In this document: positions 26,352 through 37,770 of the stretch, in pieces
Layout: each line of letters starts with the position of its first letter
Numbering within the stretch: the first letter of the stretch is position 1
Origin: Numida meleagris
Lineage: Eukaryota > Chordata > Aves > Galliformes > Numididae
Assembly (NCBI RefSeq): GCF_002078875.1
Contig: NC_034409.1
Span: 64,523,438-64,587,437 of the forward strand
Reading direction: 5' to 3'
DNA: 64,000 nt
Translations under genes and position numbers: made by a program
The notes under the pieces: generated by a model
Databases searched by the model: none
Told to the model about the DNA's origin: nothing
Seen by the model: the letters and a program-made list of their open reading frames with translations, nothing else

Positions 26352-28520
26352 GCAGATCATTAACGTGGTTAGGATTGGAGGCAGCTTGGGCTGTACCAAT
26401 CATGCCCTGGTTGAGTTTGTGATCTTGAGGAATATAGGCCTGATAAAGAGCAGAGTTGGCACTCTGAACTTCAGGAGACTGAACTTCCGGCTGCTTAAGG
26501 AATTGTTGTATGGGATCCCCTGGGAAACTGTCCTTAGGGGCATAGGAATGGAACAGAGCTGGCATCTCTTTAAGGACACCTTTCTGAGAGCACAAAAACT
26601 CTCCATCTCCCAGCATAAGAAATCAAGCAGAAAAGGCAGGAAATCTGTGTGGCTGAGCAAGGACCTCCTGGACAAACTGAGGGATAAGAAGAAAACATAC
26701 CAGTAGTAGAAGTAGGGATGTGTGGCCTGGGAAGAATAAAGGGATGCTGCCTGGACATGCAGAGGTGGTATCAGAAAAGCCAAGGTGCAGACGGAACTGA
26801 AACTGGCAAGAGATGTGAAAAATAACAAGGGACTTGACAGGTACATTGGTTTGAAGAGAAAGGCCAAGGAGAGTGTACCCCCTCTGATAAATGAAAATGG
26901 AGAAATGGCTTCAATAGACAAGGAGAAGGCCGAGGCTTTCCATGTCTCTCACATCCTTGAACTTCTTGGTAGGGGTTGGGGGAACAAAATCCCTACCACT
27001 GTAAGACCTGATGAGACTGAACGTGTACAAGTTCAGTACAGATGACATGCATTCCAGGGTTCAGAAGGAACTGGTTGATGAGGTCACCAAGCCGCTCCCC
27101 ATCATATTTTAAAAGTCATGACTGTCAGGCAAAGTCTCTAGTGACTGGGAAAGGGAAACATCACTCCCATTTTTAAGAAAGGAAGAAAAGAAGACCCGGG
27201 GACCTACACACTGGAAAGCCTCACCTCTGTGTCTGGGAAGATCACAGAACAGATCTTCCTGGAAGCTATGTTAAGACACATGAGAGATGAGAATGTGATC
27301 TGAGACAGCAAGCACTGCCTCACCAAGGGCAGATCATGCCTCATGAATCTGGTGGTGTTCCATGAGGGAGTGATGGTATTGTGGAACAAAGAAAGGACAA
27401 CAGATATCATCTACCTGGACTCGTGCAAGTCCTTTGACACAGTCCTACACCACATTCTTATTTCTAAATTGGAGAGATATGGATTTGAAGGGTGGACTGT
27501 TTGACAGATAAGAAATTGGTTGGATGGTTGCAGCCAGAGGGTTGTGGTCAAAGGCTCTATGTACAGGGATAGGCTGGTGACGAGTGGTGTCCCCGAGGGG
27601 TCCATCTTGGGATTGGTGCTCTGCAACATCTTTATCAATGACATACACAGTGGGATTGACTGCACCCTCAGCAAGTTTGCTACTGAGTGGTGCTGCTGAT
27701 AGAAAAAATGGAGGGGATATCATTCAGAGGAACTAGGATAGGCTTAACAAGTGGGTCCATCTGAACCTAATGAGTTTCAAAAAGCCAAGTACAAGATGTT
27801 GCACATAGGTCAGGGCAATCCCTGATATGTGTATAGACTGGGAGAAGAACTCACTGAGAGCAGCCCTTTGGAGGAGGACTTGGGGATTCTGGTGGAGATA
27901 AAGCTGGACATGAGTCAGCAGTGTGTGTTTGCAGCCTAGAAGGCCAATTGTATCCTGAGGGCTGGCTAGCAGGGTGAGGGAGGTGACTATTCCCTTCCAC
28001 TCTGCCCTCCTGAGGCCCCATCTAGAGTACTACAGCCAGGCTTGGGCACCTAGCACCAGAAAGATGTGGAGCTGTTGGAGTGGTTCCAGAGGAAGTCAAG
28101 AAGACGACCTCAGGGCTGGAGCACCTCTCTTATTAGCAGCTTGGCTTGTTTAGCTTGGAGAAGAGAAGACTCCACAGAAACCTCACTGCAGCATTCCAGT
28201 ACTTGATGGGAGGTTATAAACAGGAGGGAGACTGACTTATTACATGGTCTGACAGTGATAGGACAAGGGGGAATGGCTTTGAACTAAAAGAGGGGAGATT
28301 TAGAGTAGATGTTAGAAAGAAGATTTTTACTCAGAAGGTAATGAGGTACTGGAATAGGTTTCCCAGAGAAGCTGGGGGTGCCCCATCCCTGACGGTGTTC
28401 AAAGCCAGGTTGGATGGGGCTCTGGGCAGCCTGATCTAGTAGGTGACAAACCTGCCCATGGCAAGGGATTGGAACTAGAGGATCTTGAAGGTCCCTTCGG
28501 ACTTAAACCATGATTCCATT
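26352..28520 (+). mobile_element. Long CR1 LINE with decayed reverse transcriptase
   Basis: About 2.2 kb of CR1 ORF2 and 3' untranslated region, the longest plus-strand copy here. The left part encodes the linker after the endonuclease (CTNHALVEFVILRN, then RRLNFRLLKELLYGIPWET at about 26395-26520), followed by KSSRKGRKSVWLSKDLLDKL. Reverse transcriptase motif A is visible as [10 protein letters not shown] near 27415-27445. The catalytic FADD box near 27675 is destroyed: SKFA is followed by T-E-W instead of D-D. Several stops and frameshifts break the frame, for example near 26706, 27045 and 27505. The 3' part ends with GGTCCCTTCGGACTTAAACC and then changes into an unusual 5-bp repeat instead of the standard 8-bp tail. 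It cannot be active. Confidence 0.93.
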
Positions 28521-28525
28521 ATAAA

Positions 28526-28555
28526 AATCTAATCTAATCTAATCTAATCTAATCT
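28526..28555 (+). repeat. (AATCT)6 microsatellite at the CR1 3' end
   Basis: Six exact copies of AATCT follow the CR1 3' untranslated region by a few bases. Other CR1 copies in the window end in ATTCTATG/ATTCTGTG units, so this tail differs. It probably expanded from a degenerate tail copy. Confidence 0.9.
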
Positions 28556-28596
28556 GACTCTGTCCATATGCATTAAGAATTCTACAGTGTTTTTTC

Positions 28597-29576
28597 TCTT
28601 TTCTTTTCTTTTCTTTTCTTTTCTTTTCTTTTCTTTTCTTTTCTTTTTTCTTTTCTCTTTTCTTTTCTTTTCTTTTCTTTTCTTTTCTTTTCTTTTCTTT
28701 TCTTTTCTTTTCTTTTCTTTTCTTTTCTTTTCTTTTCTTTTCTTTTCTTTTCTNNNNNNNNNNNNNNNNNNNNNNNNNNNNNNNNNNNNNNNNNNNNNNN
28801 NNNNNNNNNNNNNNNNNNNNNNNNNNNNNNNNNNNNNNNNNNNNNNNNNNNNNNNNNNNNNNNNNNNNNNNNNNNNNNNNNNNNNNNNNNNNNNNNNNNN
28901 NNNNNNNNNNNNNNNNNNNNNNNNNNNNNNNNNNNNNNNNNNNNNNNNNNNNNNNNNNNNNNNNNNNNNNNNNNNNNNNNNNNNNNNNNNNNNNNNNNNN
29001 NNNNNNNNNNNNNNNNNNNNNNNNNNNNNNNNNNNNNNNNNNNNNNNNNNNNNNNNNNNNNNNNNNNNNNNNNNNNNNNNNNNNNNNNNNNNNNNNNNNN
29101 NNNNNNNNNNNNNNNNNNNNNNNNNNNNNNNNNNNNNNNNNNNNNNNNNNNNNNNNNNNNNNNNNNNNNNNNNNNNNNNNNNNNNNNNNNNNNNNNNNNN
29201 NNNNNNNNNNNNNNNNNNNNNNNNNNNNNNNNNNNNNNNNNNNNNNNNNNNNNNNNNNNNNNNNNNNNNNNNNNNNNNNNNNNNNNNNNNNNNNNNNNNN
29301 NNNNNNNNNNNNNNNNNNNNNNNNNNNNNNNNNNNNNNNNNNNNNNNNNNNNNNNNNNNNNNNNNNNNNNNNNNNNNNNNNNNNNNNNNNNNNNNNNNNN
29401 NNNNNNNNNNNNNNNNNNNNNNNNNNNNNNNNNNNNNNNNNNNNNNNNNNNNNNNNNNNNNNNNNNNNTTTTCTTTTCTTTTCTTTTCTTTTCTTTTCTT
29501 TTCTTTTCTTTTCTTTTCTTTTCTTTTCTTTTCTTTTCTTTTCTTTTCTTTTCTTTTCTTCTTTTTTTTTTTTTTT
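28597..29576 (+). repeat. (TTTTC)n microsatellite with assembly gap
   Basis: A nearly pure TTTTC array runs from about 28597 to 28753 and resumes at 29469-29560, ending in a T-run to 29576. The 715 bases at 28754-29468 are undetermined. The flanks suggest the gap is array sequence that could not be assembled. The long open frames over this interval on both strands are low-complexity artefacts that read through the undetermined bases. A homopurine-homopyrimidine tract of this length can form triplex DNA. Confidence 0.95.
28754..29468. other. Assembly gap (715 undetermined bases)
   Basis: Run of N inside the TTTTC array. Its true length and content are unknown. Confidence 1.
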
Positions 29577-31279
29577 GTAAAAGGAAGTATCTTCTTGATT
29601 CTTTAAAGTCTGGTCCTGAGATGGCTTTCTTCACACTGACTACTTTATCTTGCTAGCTAGTGAACACAGTTTGCTCATCTACAAATTAGATGAAGAGGTC
29701 TTCTAAGGCATCACATGCAAAGATTGTATCTCTTCCTGGTTCTACTCATCTTAAGGGTGATGATGCTGCATAACAACAAAGATTCATATGTTTCCCAATA
29801 AGCAGAGTCAAGGACAAGCATATGTATGTATACACATATATTTCATTAAAATACTCTTTTAGTGGCCCAACAGTCCGCAGCTCAGCAATGCCTTAAGCCT
29901 CAGACTTTGTCTGTGTGTAATGGGCCTTGTTTTTACTAACATGATTTGGTACCTAGATTTTGTTCCCTTAAATTGTTGTAAAGTTTTTAGGGTCATAACA
30001 ACTATTTTGGATTGAAATTTTAAATTATTTCCAAAACAAAATTTCTTTTTGTGGTGGATTAAAAAAAGACCATCTGGTTTCTGTTTTAGTCTGAATAGCT
30101 ATTTGCGTGTCTTCACTATTTTTTATTAAAATAAACAAGAGGAGTTGTTTTTACAGTATTTCCACTCCATATGAAAGAACCAAACATCTTATTTTCCAAG
30201 TGTGGCATTTTATGTCATCACCCTTTTTCATCCAGACAGCTGCACTAAGTTAGCCCCAATTCTACGGTGTTTAGAGGTTCAGATAAGGTTTAACTAAGCA
30301 CCTATGCTTTTGGTGATTATTCAAACAGTCTCTCAACCTTTTGTGGTTCACCTATCACCAGTTAATATCACATTAAAAACTGACAAATAATGTTACATTT
30401 TATTGTGACTTGTACAAGTTGGGTATCCTGCCCATTAATTCTCTGCTGCTTCTCACTTGTTATCATTCTTTTCCAATAAAAGTGCTAAAGGTTATACACA
30501 GCTAAAATTAGTTTTTTATTAGACAACTAAGTCCCCTTCATACTTTGTAATATTCAACCTGGAGGAAAAAAAAATGTTTAGGCACTTTGAAAAATGTATT
30601 TAATTTATGGAAAGAAAATACATTTTATACAAGACAGTAAATTCCTTTAGCAGTAGGTCGATTTTGTTTCCTCAAAAATAGCCTTTACTACATCCTCTGC
30701 TTTACATAATTTTCTTTTTTTACTTCATTGAACGTTATTAAATATGTTTACAGACGGTTGAAAAGTGGCCCTTTTTTTCTTCCCTCTTTTCTAAAACCAC
30801 AAACAGTTTTTGGCTGTCAATAGCATGTAATACAAGATATTGCTTTTCCCTGTGAAAGTATTTTCACCAGAGTTACAAGAAGTGTTCCCAGTGCCAATCA
30901 GCTATGCATTCATTTGAAAGAAAATGGTGTGATTTTGGCTTCATTAAAGATGCTGAAGAAGGAAGGTGGAATCCCAAGCTATACAGCATGAAATACTCCA
31001 TCTTCAAAGTAAAAGCTTTTCCCATTTTATGAAAGACAAAGGCACTTGAGATGAAAGATCTAATTCTCTGTTGCTCTGCAGTCATTGACACAAGCACAAA
31101 GTGATTGCAACATGATGCTAAATGCGAGTGGTAATATTTACACTCATTTTGCATTTCTGATGAAGGACAATCTGAAGATTAACCTAGGCTTTTCTAAGGC
31201 ACAAATACAATTCTTATATTTTTATGTAGGAGATAATTCTATCTTATTTCTAGTGGACAATTTTACATCTACACACTTT
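29577..31279. other. No gene seen; AT-rich unique DNA
   Basis: No open frame with a domain and no recognisable interspersed repeat. Overlapping short frames on both strands near 30873-31336 look like chance. Confidence 0.6.
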
Positions 31280-31284
31280 CACAC

Positions 31285-31714
31285 TGTTTTAGTTTCACCT
31301 GGGATGGAATTGATTTCTTCAAAGTGTGTGGTATGACACTAAGTTTTTGGTTCTAGAAGAAAAACAATGTTGATAACACACCAATGTTTATAGTTGCTGC
31401 AAAGCAGTGCTGTACAGAGCCAAGGCCATTCTCAGTGAAGGGCCCAATGAGCTGGGAGAAAACAGAATTAGGACAGCTGACTTAAACTGGCCAAAAGGAT
31501 ATTCCATATTATAAGACATCATCACCATATGTGCATCACTTGTTATATACATTTATATAACTATTATCCTTTTCTTTTTCTTTACCTTAGGAAATAGTTT
31601 TATCTTCAACCCATGATTTCCACTTTGTTTTTTTATTGTTTGCCCCATCCCAGTGGGGAGCAGGGGAGTAAGCCAACCACTGTGTGGTGCCACCTGCCAG
31701 CTTAAACCACAACA
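31285..31714 (+). mobile_element. Solo LTR, avian ERVL-type family (subtype A)
   Basis: Starts TGTTTTAGTTTCACCTGGGA and ends CTTAAACCACAACA, so it has the TG...CA ends of an LTR. Internal family motifs are GTTGATAACACACCAATGTT, GTTGCTGCAAAGCAGTGCTG, TAGGACAGCTGACTTAAACT and GCCCCATCCCAGTGGGGAGC. It is 430 bp, shorter than the copies at 39591 and 58563, so it carries an internal deletion. The flanking 5-mers are both CACAC (31280-31284 and 31715-31719), consistent with the 5-bp target duplication of ERVL-type elements, though the local CA-rich sequence makes chance possible. No gag, pol or env sequence is attached. Subtype A is my label for the form it shares with the LTR at 63781. Confidence 0.85.
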
Positions 31715-33828
31715 CACACAAATTGATAGCCAGTTTTAAGGACACATTCCTAAAAAACAAACAAACAAAACCTTTAAACATCTTTGATCCCTTTTGCCCT
31801 CGTTATATCAATTTGAGGCTGATCTCTTGTAACTGGAGCATAGCTCTGATGAACAGTACTGAGGCTAAACCTCAAGGGGCCACTGACTTTCCTCCTCCAG
31901 AGCTGTGCTCAGGACATAGGAACGCAAAGGTAGGCTAAAGGTCCCCTAATATTCAAAGGATCCCAGTAGTCCAAAGAACTACCATTGAAAGCCTCTTCTA
32001 AGCTCCCTTAAGACAGGCCGAGATGGCAGTACTTCCAGGGGCCCCAGCACTGGGGATTATCTCTGTCCATAACACTTCTGTACCCCATAAGAGGCTGATT
32101 ACCATCCAAAAGCTCCCCACAGGGTCAATCCTAGCTCCGAATCTGGCAAAGAAAGCAGCATGACTACAGCACCAACAGCCATGATGGAGTCGGGATTTCC
32201 AGGTCCATCTCTTCAGCATCATGGCTTCCACAGGACCCAGTCTCCTTGTTTCTGAGTCTTTATCTTCCTTGTCCCGGTGACTGGAGACTGAGTTCATTCT
32301 TTATTGGAGATGATCTTAGAGAAGAAGGCCCAAGAGGAACTACTTTGTTCCAAAAGATCTAGTTATAGCATCTTCTTCATGTGACCAGACATTCTAAGAC
32401 TTTCTCAGGGAACAATTTCATGTTATTGTTGGCATTTATTACCTGATAGTTTTAGTCTTTTACCATCTTGCTGCTTACAAATGGATCAAAAGGCACTGCA
32501 AATCATTAGAACTAGAAGTGCAAAGTTACTCTTTTTGGCAAAATCCCACCTGCTGTCATTTTCTATAGTTAAGACTTTTGCCTGAAGCCTTGAATGTCTC
32601 ACCCTGACACCAGCCTGCAGTAATTAATCATTAAACAGTGATTGAGGCAGTGGACCCCAGAAAATATCTTCATATTCCACCATATGCTGAAGCCAGCTGG
32701 AGCAAGTACTCAGAGAGGAACTGCACAGAGGAAAACACTCTGCCTGACAGTCCCCTGCTGTGAAGTCCAAGCAGAAAAAGCCTCTAACTAAGGGCTGTAG
32801 ACAGACTGTTTGCTTTTATTGACCTTCATTACCTGAGATTGTTTATAAGGTGAAATGTCAGTGTTAATGTGTGAGAATTTTAAACATTATCACATTTTAA
32901 TGACTATTTCCAGCCTCGCGAATAGTCACAATGTGGAACAAAAATGTAGATTATTGTAATGAAGGGTTATAACAACAATAACAACAACAATAATAAGGGA
33001 TGCACAGATGTGTTTTGCTTAATTTCAAACTCCCCTGGAACATCTTGGGCTTGGAATTAAGACCAGTTTCCACCCACCTGAGGTTCATGCATTATTTGGG
33101 GCTGGCCCAATGCCACACCTGGGTGACTGCAGGCTGCAGTAGCAGTCGAGAGCTGGGCCTGCGCAAGCCTCCAGCTCCAGTGAGTACAACTGATTTGACT
33201 GATCTTCATAGAAGCACTGAGCCCAGCACCAGGGTCAGGTAAAGGAGATGAGCATCTTCTTGACAATGGAGTTACCAGAGCCAGGAGCAGTTTGCGGGCT
33301 GTACAAAAATATCCTGGTTTCAGGAGTCCCAGAAAGGTCCTCTTGGCCTCCTAAAACTCACAGGCATCCTAGACGTATCTCACATGCCTTCCATGTGTTG
33401 CTCTGCATCTGCCTTGCTCTCCTGTGCTCTGTCTTCAAGCATTAGCTACAGGCCATTTTGAGGAGAGAAACCTGAGATAAACTTTTAAATCTTTGCTCTG
33501 CCTCATTCTTAAGTTATTAACACATTATAGTGCAGGATTGTTCAAGACCATAGCAAAATATAGAGCATGGAAGTTGTATCAAAGGTCTGAACTGTCCTAT
33601 GTCTGCTCATCATATATTTTACCTATGTCTTATGTCAGTCTCCCAATACCTACACGTCATGGAGTTATCTCTAGATCTATCTGTGTCCGTGACAGGGGGA
33701 GAGCAGGCCTACAGGGCCACTGCCCCAAAGAAGCGAGGGGGGTGGGGGGTGTTGACAGTTTACAGGCCACTTTGACCTGGTTTTGTGACTAATGGGGCAG
33801 GAGACCCACGGACCCAAGCCCCGGGAAA

Positions 33829-33851
33829 GGGGAAGGGAAAAAAGGGAAGGG
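33829..33851 (+). other. G-quadruplex motif
   Basis: Four G-runs (33829-33832, 33835-33837, 33844-33846, 33849-33851) with loops of 2, 6 and 2 bases fit a quadruplex motif on the plus strand. It lies in a locally G-rich island that also has long G-runs near 33739-33749. Confidence 0.6.
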
Positions 33852-35263
33852 TAAGGACATGGGCCTAAAGACAGAACAGCGGCAACGATCTGAGGAGGAA
33901 AGTTAATTTACTAAATATGATATCGGAATGCAAGATAACACAATATAATTGGGGTTTAATATGGGATTGACATAGTGGGAAGTCTATTAACAGCATGTCT
34001 TTGTTTTTAAGCTTCTTACATTTGAGACTAGGTTTATGGGAATTTGTGGCTTGGGCTCTTTTTGCATCGTTCCAGTCTTTTTCATAATTTAATTTATATA
34101 ACTGTGGATGTTTCAGGCAACTTTTCCAAAGGACAAGGTTTGATAAGAATGTCCCAAGTCCTTCTTGAAGACCGTCTTGTTTTAAAACAAAGACTGATCT
34201 GAGAAGTTAACGATTCAGTGAAAGGCTACAGGTACAATAGCGTTAACTATGAAACACCTGACAATGAATAGGCATACTTTATGGACAAAACTAGATAACT
34301 AGATAACAGTAGGGTGCTCTTTGCAGTAGTACTCTGCACAGACATTATCAAGCCAGACCATGTTTGCTGAAGTCATAAAAATAAAATAATCAAAAGGATA
34401 ACAAGCACCTGAGAAAGATATTCAATTGTCTGTTTGGGGAGCACAAAGCTTTAATAGCATAAGCATCCAACTGACTTAGATTATTCTTGTATCTGAGGAG
34501 AACTGTGGATGTCCTTTAAACATAACAGTTTTCTTCAGTAGGTCTCCATTCTCTGCTTCTAGTCTTGATCTGTTGTAACTGAGGGCAGAACATACCTGGA
34601 CAATGTTATTATCTGTAATCAGCAAGGGAGAACAAAGTGAGGAACACGATATAACAGTCCTTACAGGGACGTCGGAGGGTTGAATTACACTGCCAGATTC
34701 TCCCCTCCAAAATGGTTTATTGCCAAGAAATGTATGCATTTCATTCAAAACATTTCTCATTAGCTAGAAATCCTGTATAATTTCAGACTAGCCATAAAGA
34801 TCACGATCAAAATATAACAATAACACAAATCTGAAGCATAGCTGTCAGTGAGTCTTCCCAAAATGAGATCCGGAGTCTGCATCAGTGTAGCCAACTGCTA
34901 CAGTGTCCACTTCTAAAAGAAAATATACAGCTTAATATGAAGCAGGATATAAAATAACTTTGCCTGCAAGAGGAAATGTATTATGTCACCTCCAGAAATG
35001 GTCTTGATAAGGCTCAGCAGGAAAGTAGTTCTGTGTTCACCAGTACCTGGCATTTGAGAGATACACTGATAGAAAACTTTTTCAGGGAGGTCATACACAA
35101 GAATCAAGTTGTAATCAACAAGCTATAGGCATATGTAAATACATTTGATTATGAAAGAGCCTTACTAACTAAATTCAATGAAACACGTTAGACATAAGTA
35201 GGTCTTAGCAAAATGTTGAAGCAATTTGTTGTTTTTTGTTTTGTGCTTTTTTTTTTGGCGTAG

Positions 35264-35323
35264 GACAAGAAGGTAGAAAATATGAAGATAATATGGAAGT
35301 GCTGCTGAAGTCCTATTTTACTG
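35264..35323 (+). other. Candidate 60-nt internal exon (hypothesis)
   Basis: A long T-rich tract (about 35229-35257) leads to TAG at 35261-35263. After 60 nt comes the donor GTAAGC at 35324-35329. The segment is open in a frame that continues on both sides and reads QEGRKYEDNMEVLLKSYFT, with one base before and one after, so it would be a symmetric phase 1-1 exon that can be skipped without a frame change. The peptide looks more like real protein than the surrounding frames, but I do not recognise it. No partner exon is visible within the window. The 92-codon open frame at 35236-35514 continues past the donor by chance or as retained intron. Confidence 0.3.
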
Positions 35324-36132
35324 GTAAGCGACCTTTTGAAAAACATATTGCATCATATTTATTTCCATTATTTTTACCAAAAATTAAACATAAACTTTAT
35401 GCTCATCAGAAAAAAAGAACGCTGGGGGAATACAGTGTACGGGAACTATCTAGTGGCTGGTGGGGATTGTATTTTGCCCCTTGCGCTGGGAAAATGATTA
35501 ATATTTTCAACTAAACTACCTACTTTCATGGAGCCTTAAGGTATTTTATATATAGTTTCCCAAAGTACAAATTACAGGAGCCTGAGGTCTTTACTTGAGG
35601 TCTTTTCCACAGTTATATATGCAGATGTTCTCTAATAAATTGATTTATACTTCTCTGTTTCATAACAGAATTACTTATTATAAAAAATACCTCTTGTCTT
35701 AAGAGCACCTGCTTTTATAAAAGTTGAGTCAGAAAATGTGAATACTTAACAAGTTAGACTCTGCACTTCCAAACAACCATGCAGGTAGATAACCTTTTAA
35801 TAGAATCTTGTATACAAAACTTTTTTAAACAAAATATAATGAGTTCCCTTGCCTGTCAATAACTATTTTACTGTTCTCTTCCTCTTGATTTGGGAAAAGT
35901 TTTGAGCTTCCCATGGGATCTTTATATGACTACAGTTTACTGAGCAAATAAGACTTTGAATGATCCAATAAAACAAACAAAAACATAAAAAACTTTATTT
36001 TTGCCTGACTGTACATTTGTTTGTCCAAAGAAACAATGAGGTGAAATCCAATCCTTACATATTCCCAACAACACTTCATTTTTAAAAATAAATTTAGCTA
36101 CTCTCAGTGGACCCTCATCTGAATAATATTCT

Positions 36133-36808
36133 TTGCTGCCTTCTCAAGGTTACTCATGCACCATGAGTGTCCAACATTTTGGCTTGCCTGGGCTGCATTT
36201 AGCAAAATGTCAGATCATCAGAGAGCCTGTTCCTGTGCTGCCTGTGCCAGCTGGGGCTGGACAGGGATGCCATGCTCCAGTGCGACCAGCCCAGCATGGG
36301 ACCCATCACCATGCGGCTCATCAACTGGCTGATTCACATTATAGTCAGCCACTGCGGCCAGGAGGCACGGAGGCTGTGGGGCCTCGAGGACAAGGGCACT
36401 GCCCAGGGGCAGGAGGACAGTCCTATGGCTTCTGCCCAAGAGAGAACCCTCAACCCCACCGCCGCACTCTCCAGCAGCTCCACAGTTCCAGATGAGAAAG
36501 AGCTCCCCAGCACATCCAGCAGTATCCTTCATGAGGATGTTGGCGAGCTCCCTGGGGAGCGGGAGTTGCCCTGTGAGGAGCTGGGGCAGGAGGCAGCAGG
36601 GCCCAGTGGCCAGGGCTGCAGACACAGCTGCTCCTCTCCAGGCCAGAGCAGGAAGCGTTCCTCTGGGCAGCCCCAGTGCCCCAAGAAGAGGAGGGCCAGC
36701 AGTGCCCACGATGCTCCCCACAAATGTATGGACTGGCAAAAAGTAGTGATACAAATAAAGCAGGATTGTGAAGTGAGGGGTAAGAGAGGCCTTATAAAAG
36801 TCTGGTAA
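36133..36808 (+). other. GC-rich, coding-looking block of unknown origin
   Basis: The composition rises sharply in G and C compared with the AT-rich flanks. A 178-codon open frame (36272-36808) reads a Ser/Pro/Glu-rich, probably disordered protein. Its start is TMRLINWLIHIIVSHCGQ (about residues 13-30), and basic clusters RKRSS and KKRR lie near residues 125-140, which resemble nuclear localisation signals. A second plus frame (36133-36495) and two minus frames are also open, as often happens by low stop density in GC-rich DNA. An AATAAA lies at 36754-36759, inside the end of the frame. No splice sites or poly(A) tract prove a retrocopy. It may be a processed pseudogene, part of an uncharacterised repeat, or a captured gene fragment. 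Confidence 0.35.
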
Positions 36809-36814
36809 AATGAC

Positions 36815-37062
36815 ATCATCAAATGTTCAAATTGAATACCTGCAACTTTATACATTCCATTTGAAAATTCACAGATAATGTATTTATGTCAACTGAAAAT
36901 TGAGTTGCAAATATACAAAAAAATTGATGACTTTTTTTGCAGTTCTGAAACCTATTCGTGAATTCCTTTATCAAAACAGAAAGTAAGGCTGCATATTTTT
37001 TTTTTTTTTTGCCGTTCACAACACTGTGTTTAGCCAGCATATCAAATTGCATAAAGTTATTT
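36815..37062. other. Short AT-rich spacer
   Basis: AT-rich sequence with a long T-run at about 36997-37011, between the GC-rich block and the next CR1. Nothing else is recognisable. Confidence 0.6.
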
Positions 37063-37732
37063 TTTGGTGGATGACAGGTTGGCCATGAGTCAGCAGTGTG
37101 CCCTGGTGGCCAAGAACGTCAGTGGGATCCTGGGGTGCATTAAAAGGAGCGTGGCCAGCAGGTCAAGGAAGGTGATCCTCCCCCTCTACTCTGCCCTGGT
37201 CAGGCATCACCTGGAGTACTGTGTCCAGTTCTGGGCTCCCCAGTACAAAAAAGACAGGGATCTCCTGGGAGGAGTCCAGATGAGGGCCACAAAAATGATA
37301 AAGGGCCTGGAGCACCTCTCTTATGAGGAATGGCTGAGTGACCTGGGTCTGTTCAGCCTGGAGAAAAGAAGGCTGAGAGAGGATCTTATTCATGTTTATA
37401 AATATCTTAAGTGTGGGAGTCAAAGGGACATGGCCAATCTCTTTTCAGTGGTTTGTGGGGACAGGACAGGGGGAAATGCCCATAAAATTGATCATAGGAA
37501 GTTCTGCACCAATGTGCAAAGGAACTTCTTCACAGAGAGGGTAATGGAGCACTGGAACAGGCTGCCCAGGGAGGTTGTGGATTCACCTTCTCTGAAGACA
37601 TTCAAGAGCCACCTGGATGCCTACCTGTGCAGCCTGATGTAGGGAGCCTGCTTTGCAGGGCGGCTGGACTCAATGATCTCTAGAGGTACCTTCCAGCCCC
37701 TACAATTCTGTGATTCTGAGATTCTGTGATTT
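37063..37732 (+). mobile_element. CR1 LINE, 5'-truncated, with open C-terminal ORF2 frame
   Basis: It begins inside ORF2 at GGTGGATGACAGGTTGGCC and keeps one uninterrupted 192-codon frame to 37642. The frame reads [18 protein letters not shown], then [20 protein letters not shown], then [20 protein letters not shown], and ends with [14 protein letters not shown]. These are the conserved blocks downstream of the reverse transcriptase core. The 3' end has CTCTAGAGGTACCTTCCAGC and the tail ATTCTGTGATTCTGAGATTC. The lack of stops suggests it is younger than the other copies, but it lacks the endonuclease and catalytic core and cannot move by itself. Confidence 0.95.
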
Positions 37733-37770
37733 GCCATAACTTGAGCTGGCACTGCACTGAGCCATCCCCT

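Larger units (their letters stand above)
31720..36130. other. No assignable gene; mixed unique DNA
   Basis: Contains a GC-richer part at 32000-32300, an (AAC/AAT) run at 32970-32996, a G-rich part at 33690-33860 and a candidate exon at 35264-35323. The segment around 33880-33960 resembles a fragment of an endogenous retroviral repeat, but I cannot name or bound it. A 99-codon minus-strand frame at 31998-32297 has no recognisable domain. Confidence 0.5.

Noticed and set aside
26400..26921. 173-codon minus-strand frame
   Set aside because: It is antisense to a plus-strand CR1, whose sense frame gives the recognisable protein.
28582..29634. Very long open frames on both strands
   Set aside because: They read through a TTTTC array and 715 undetermined bases. 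The apparent Lys/Arg/Glu or Phe/Ser/Leu protein is a low-complexity artefact.
37064..37642. 192-codon open frame as a host gene
   Set aside because: It matches the C-terminal part of CR1 ORF2 and is followed by the CR1 3' untranslated region and tail.
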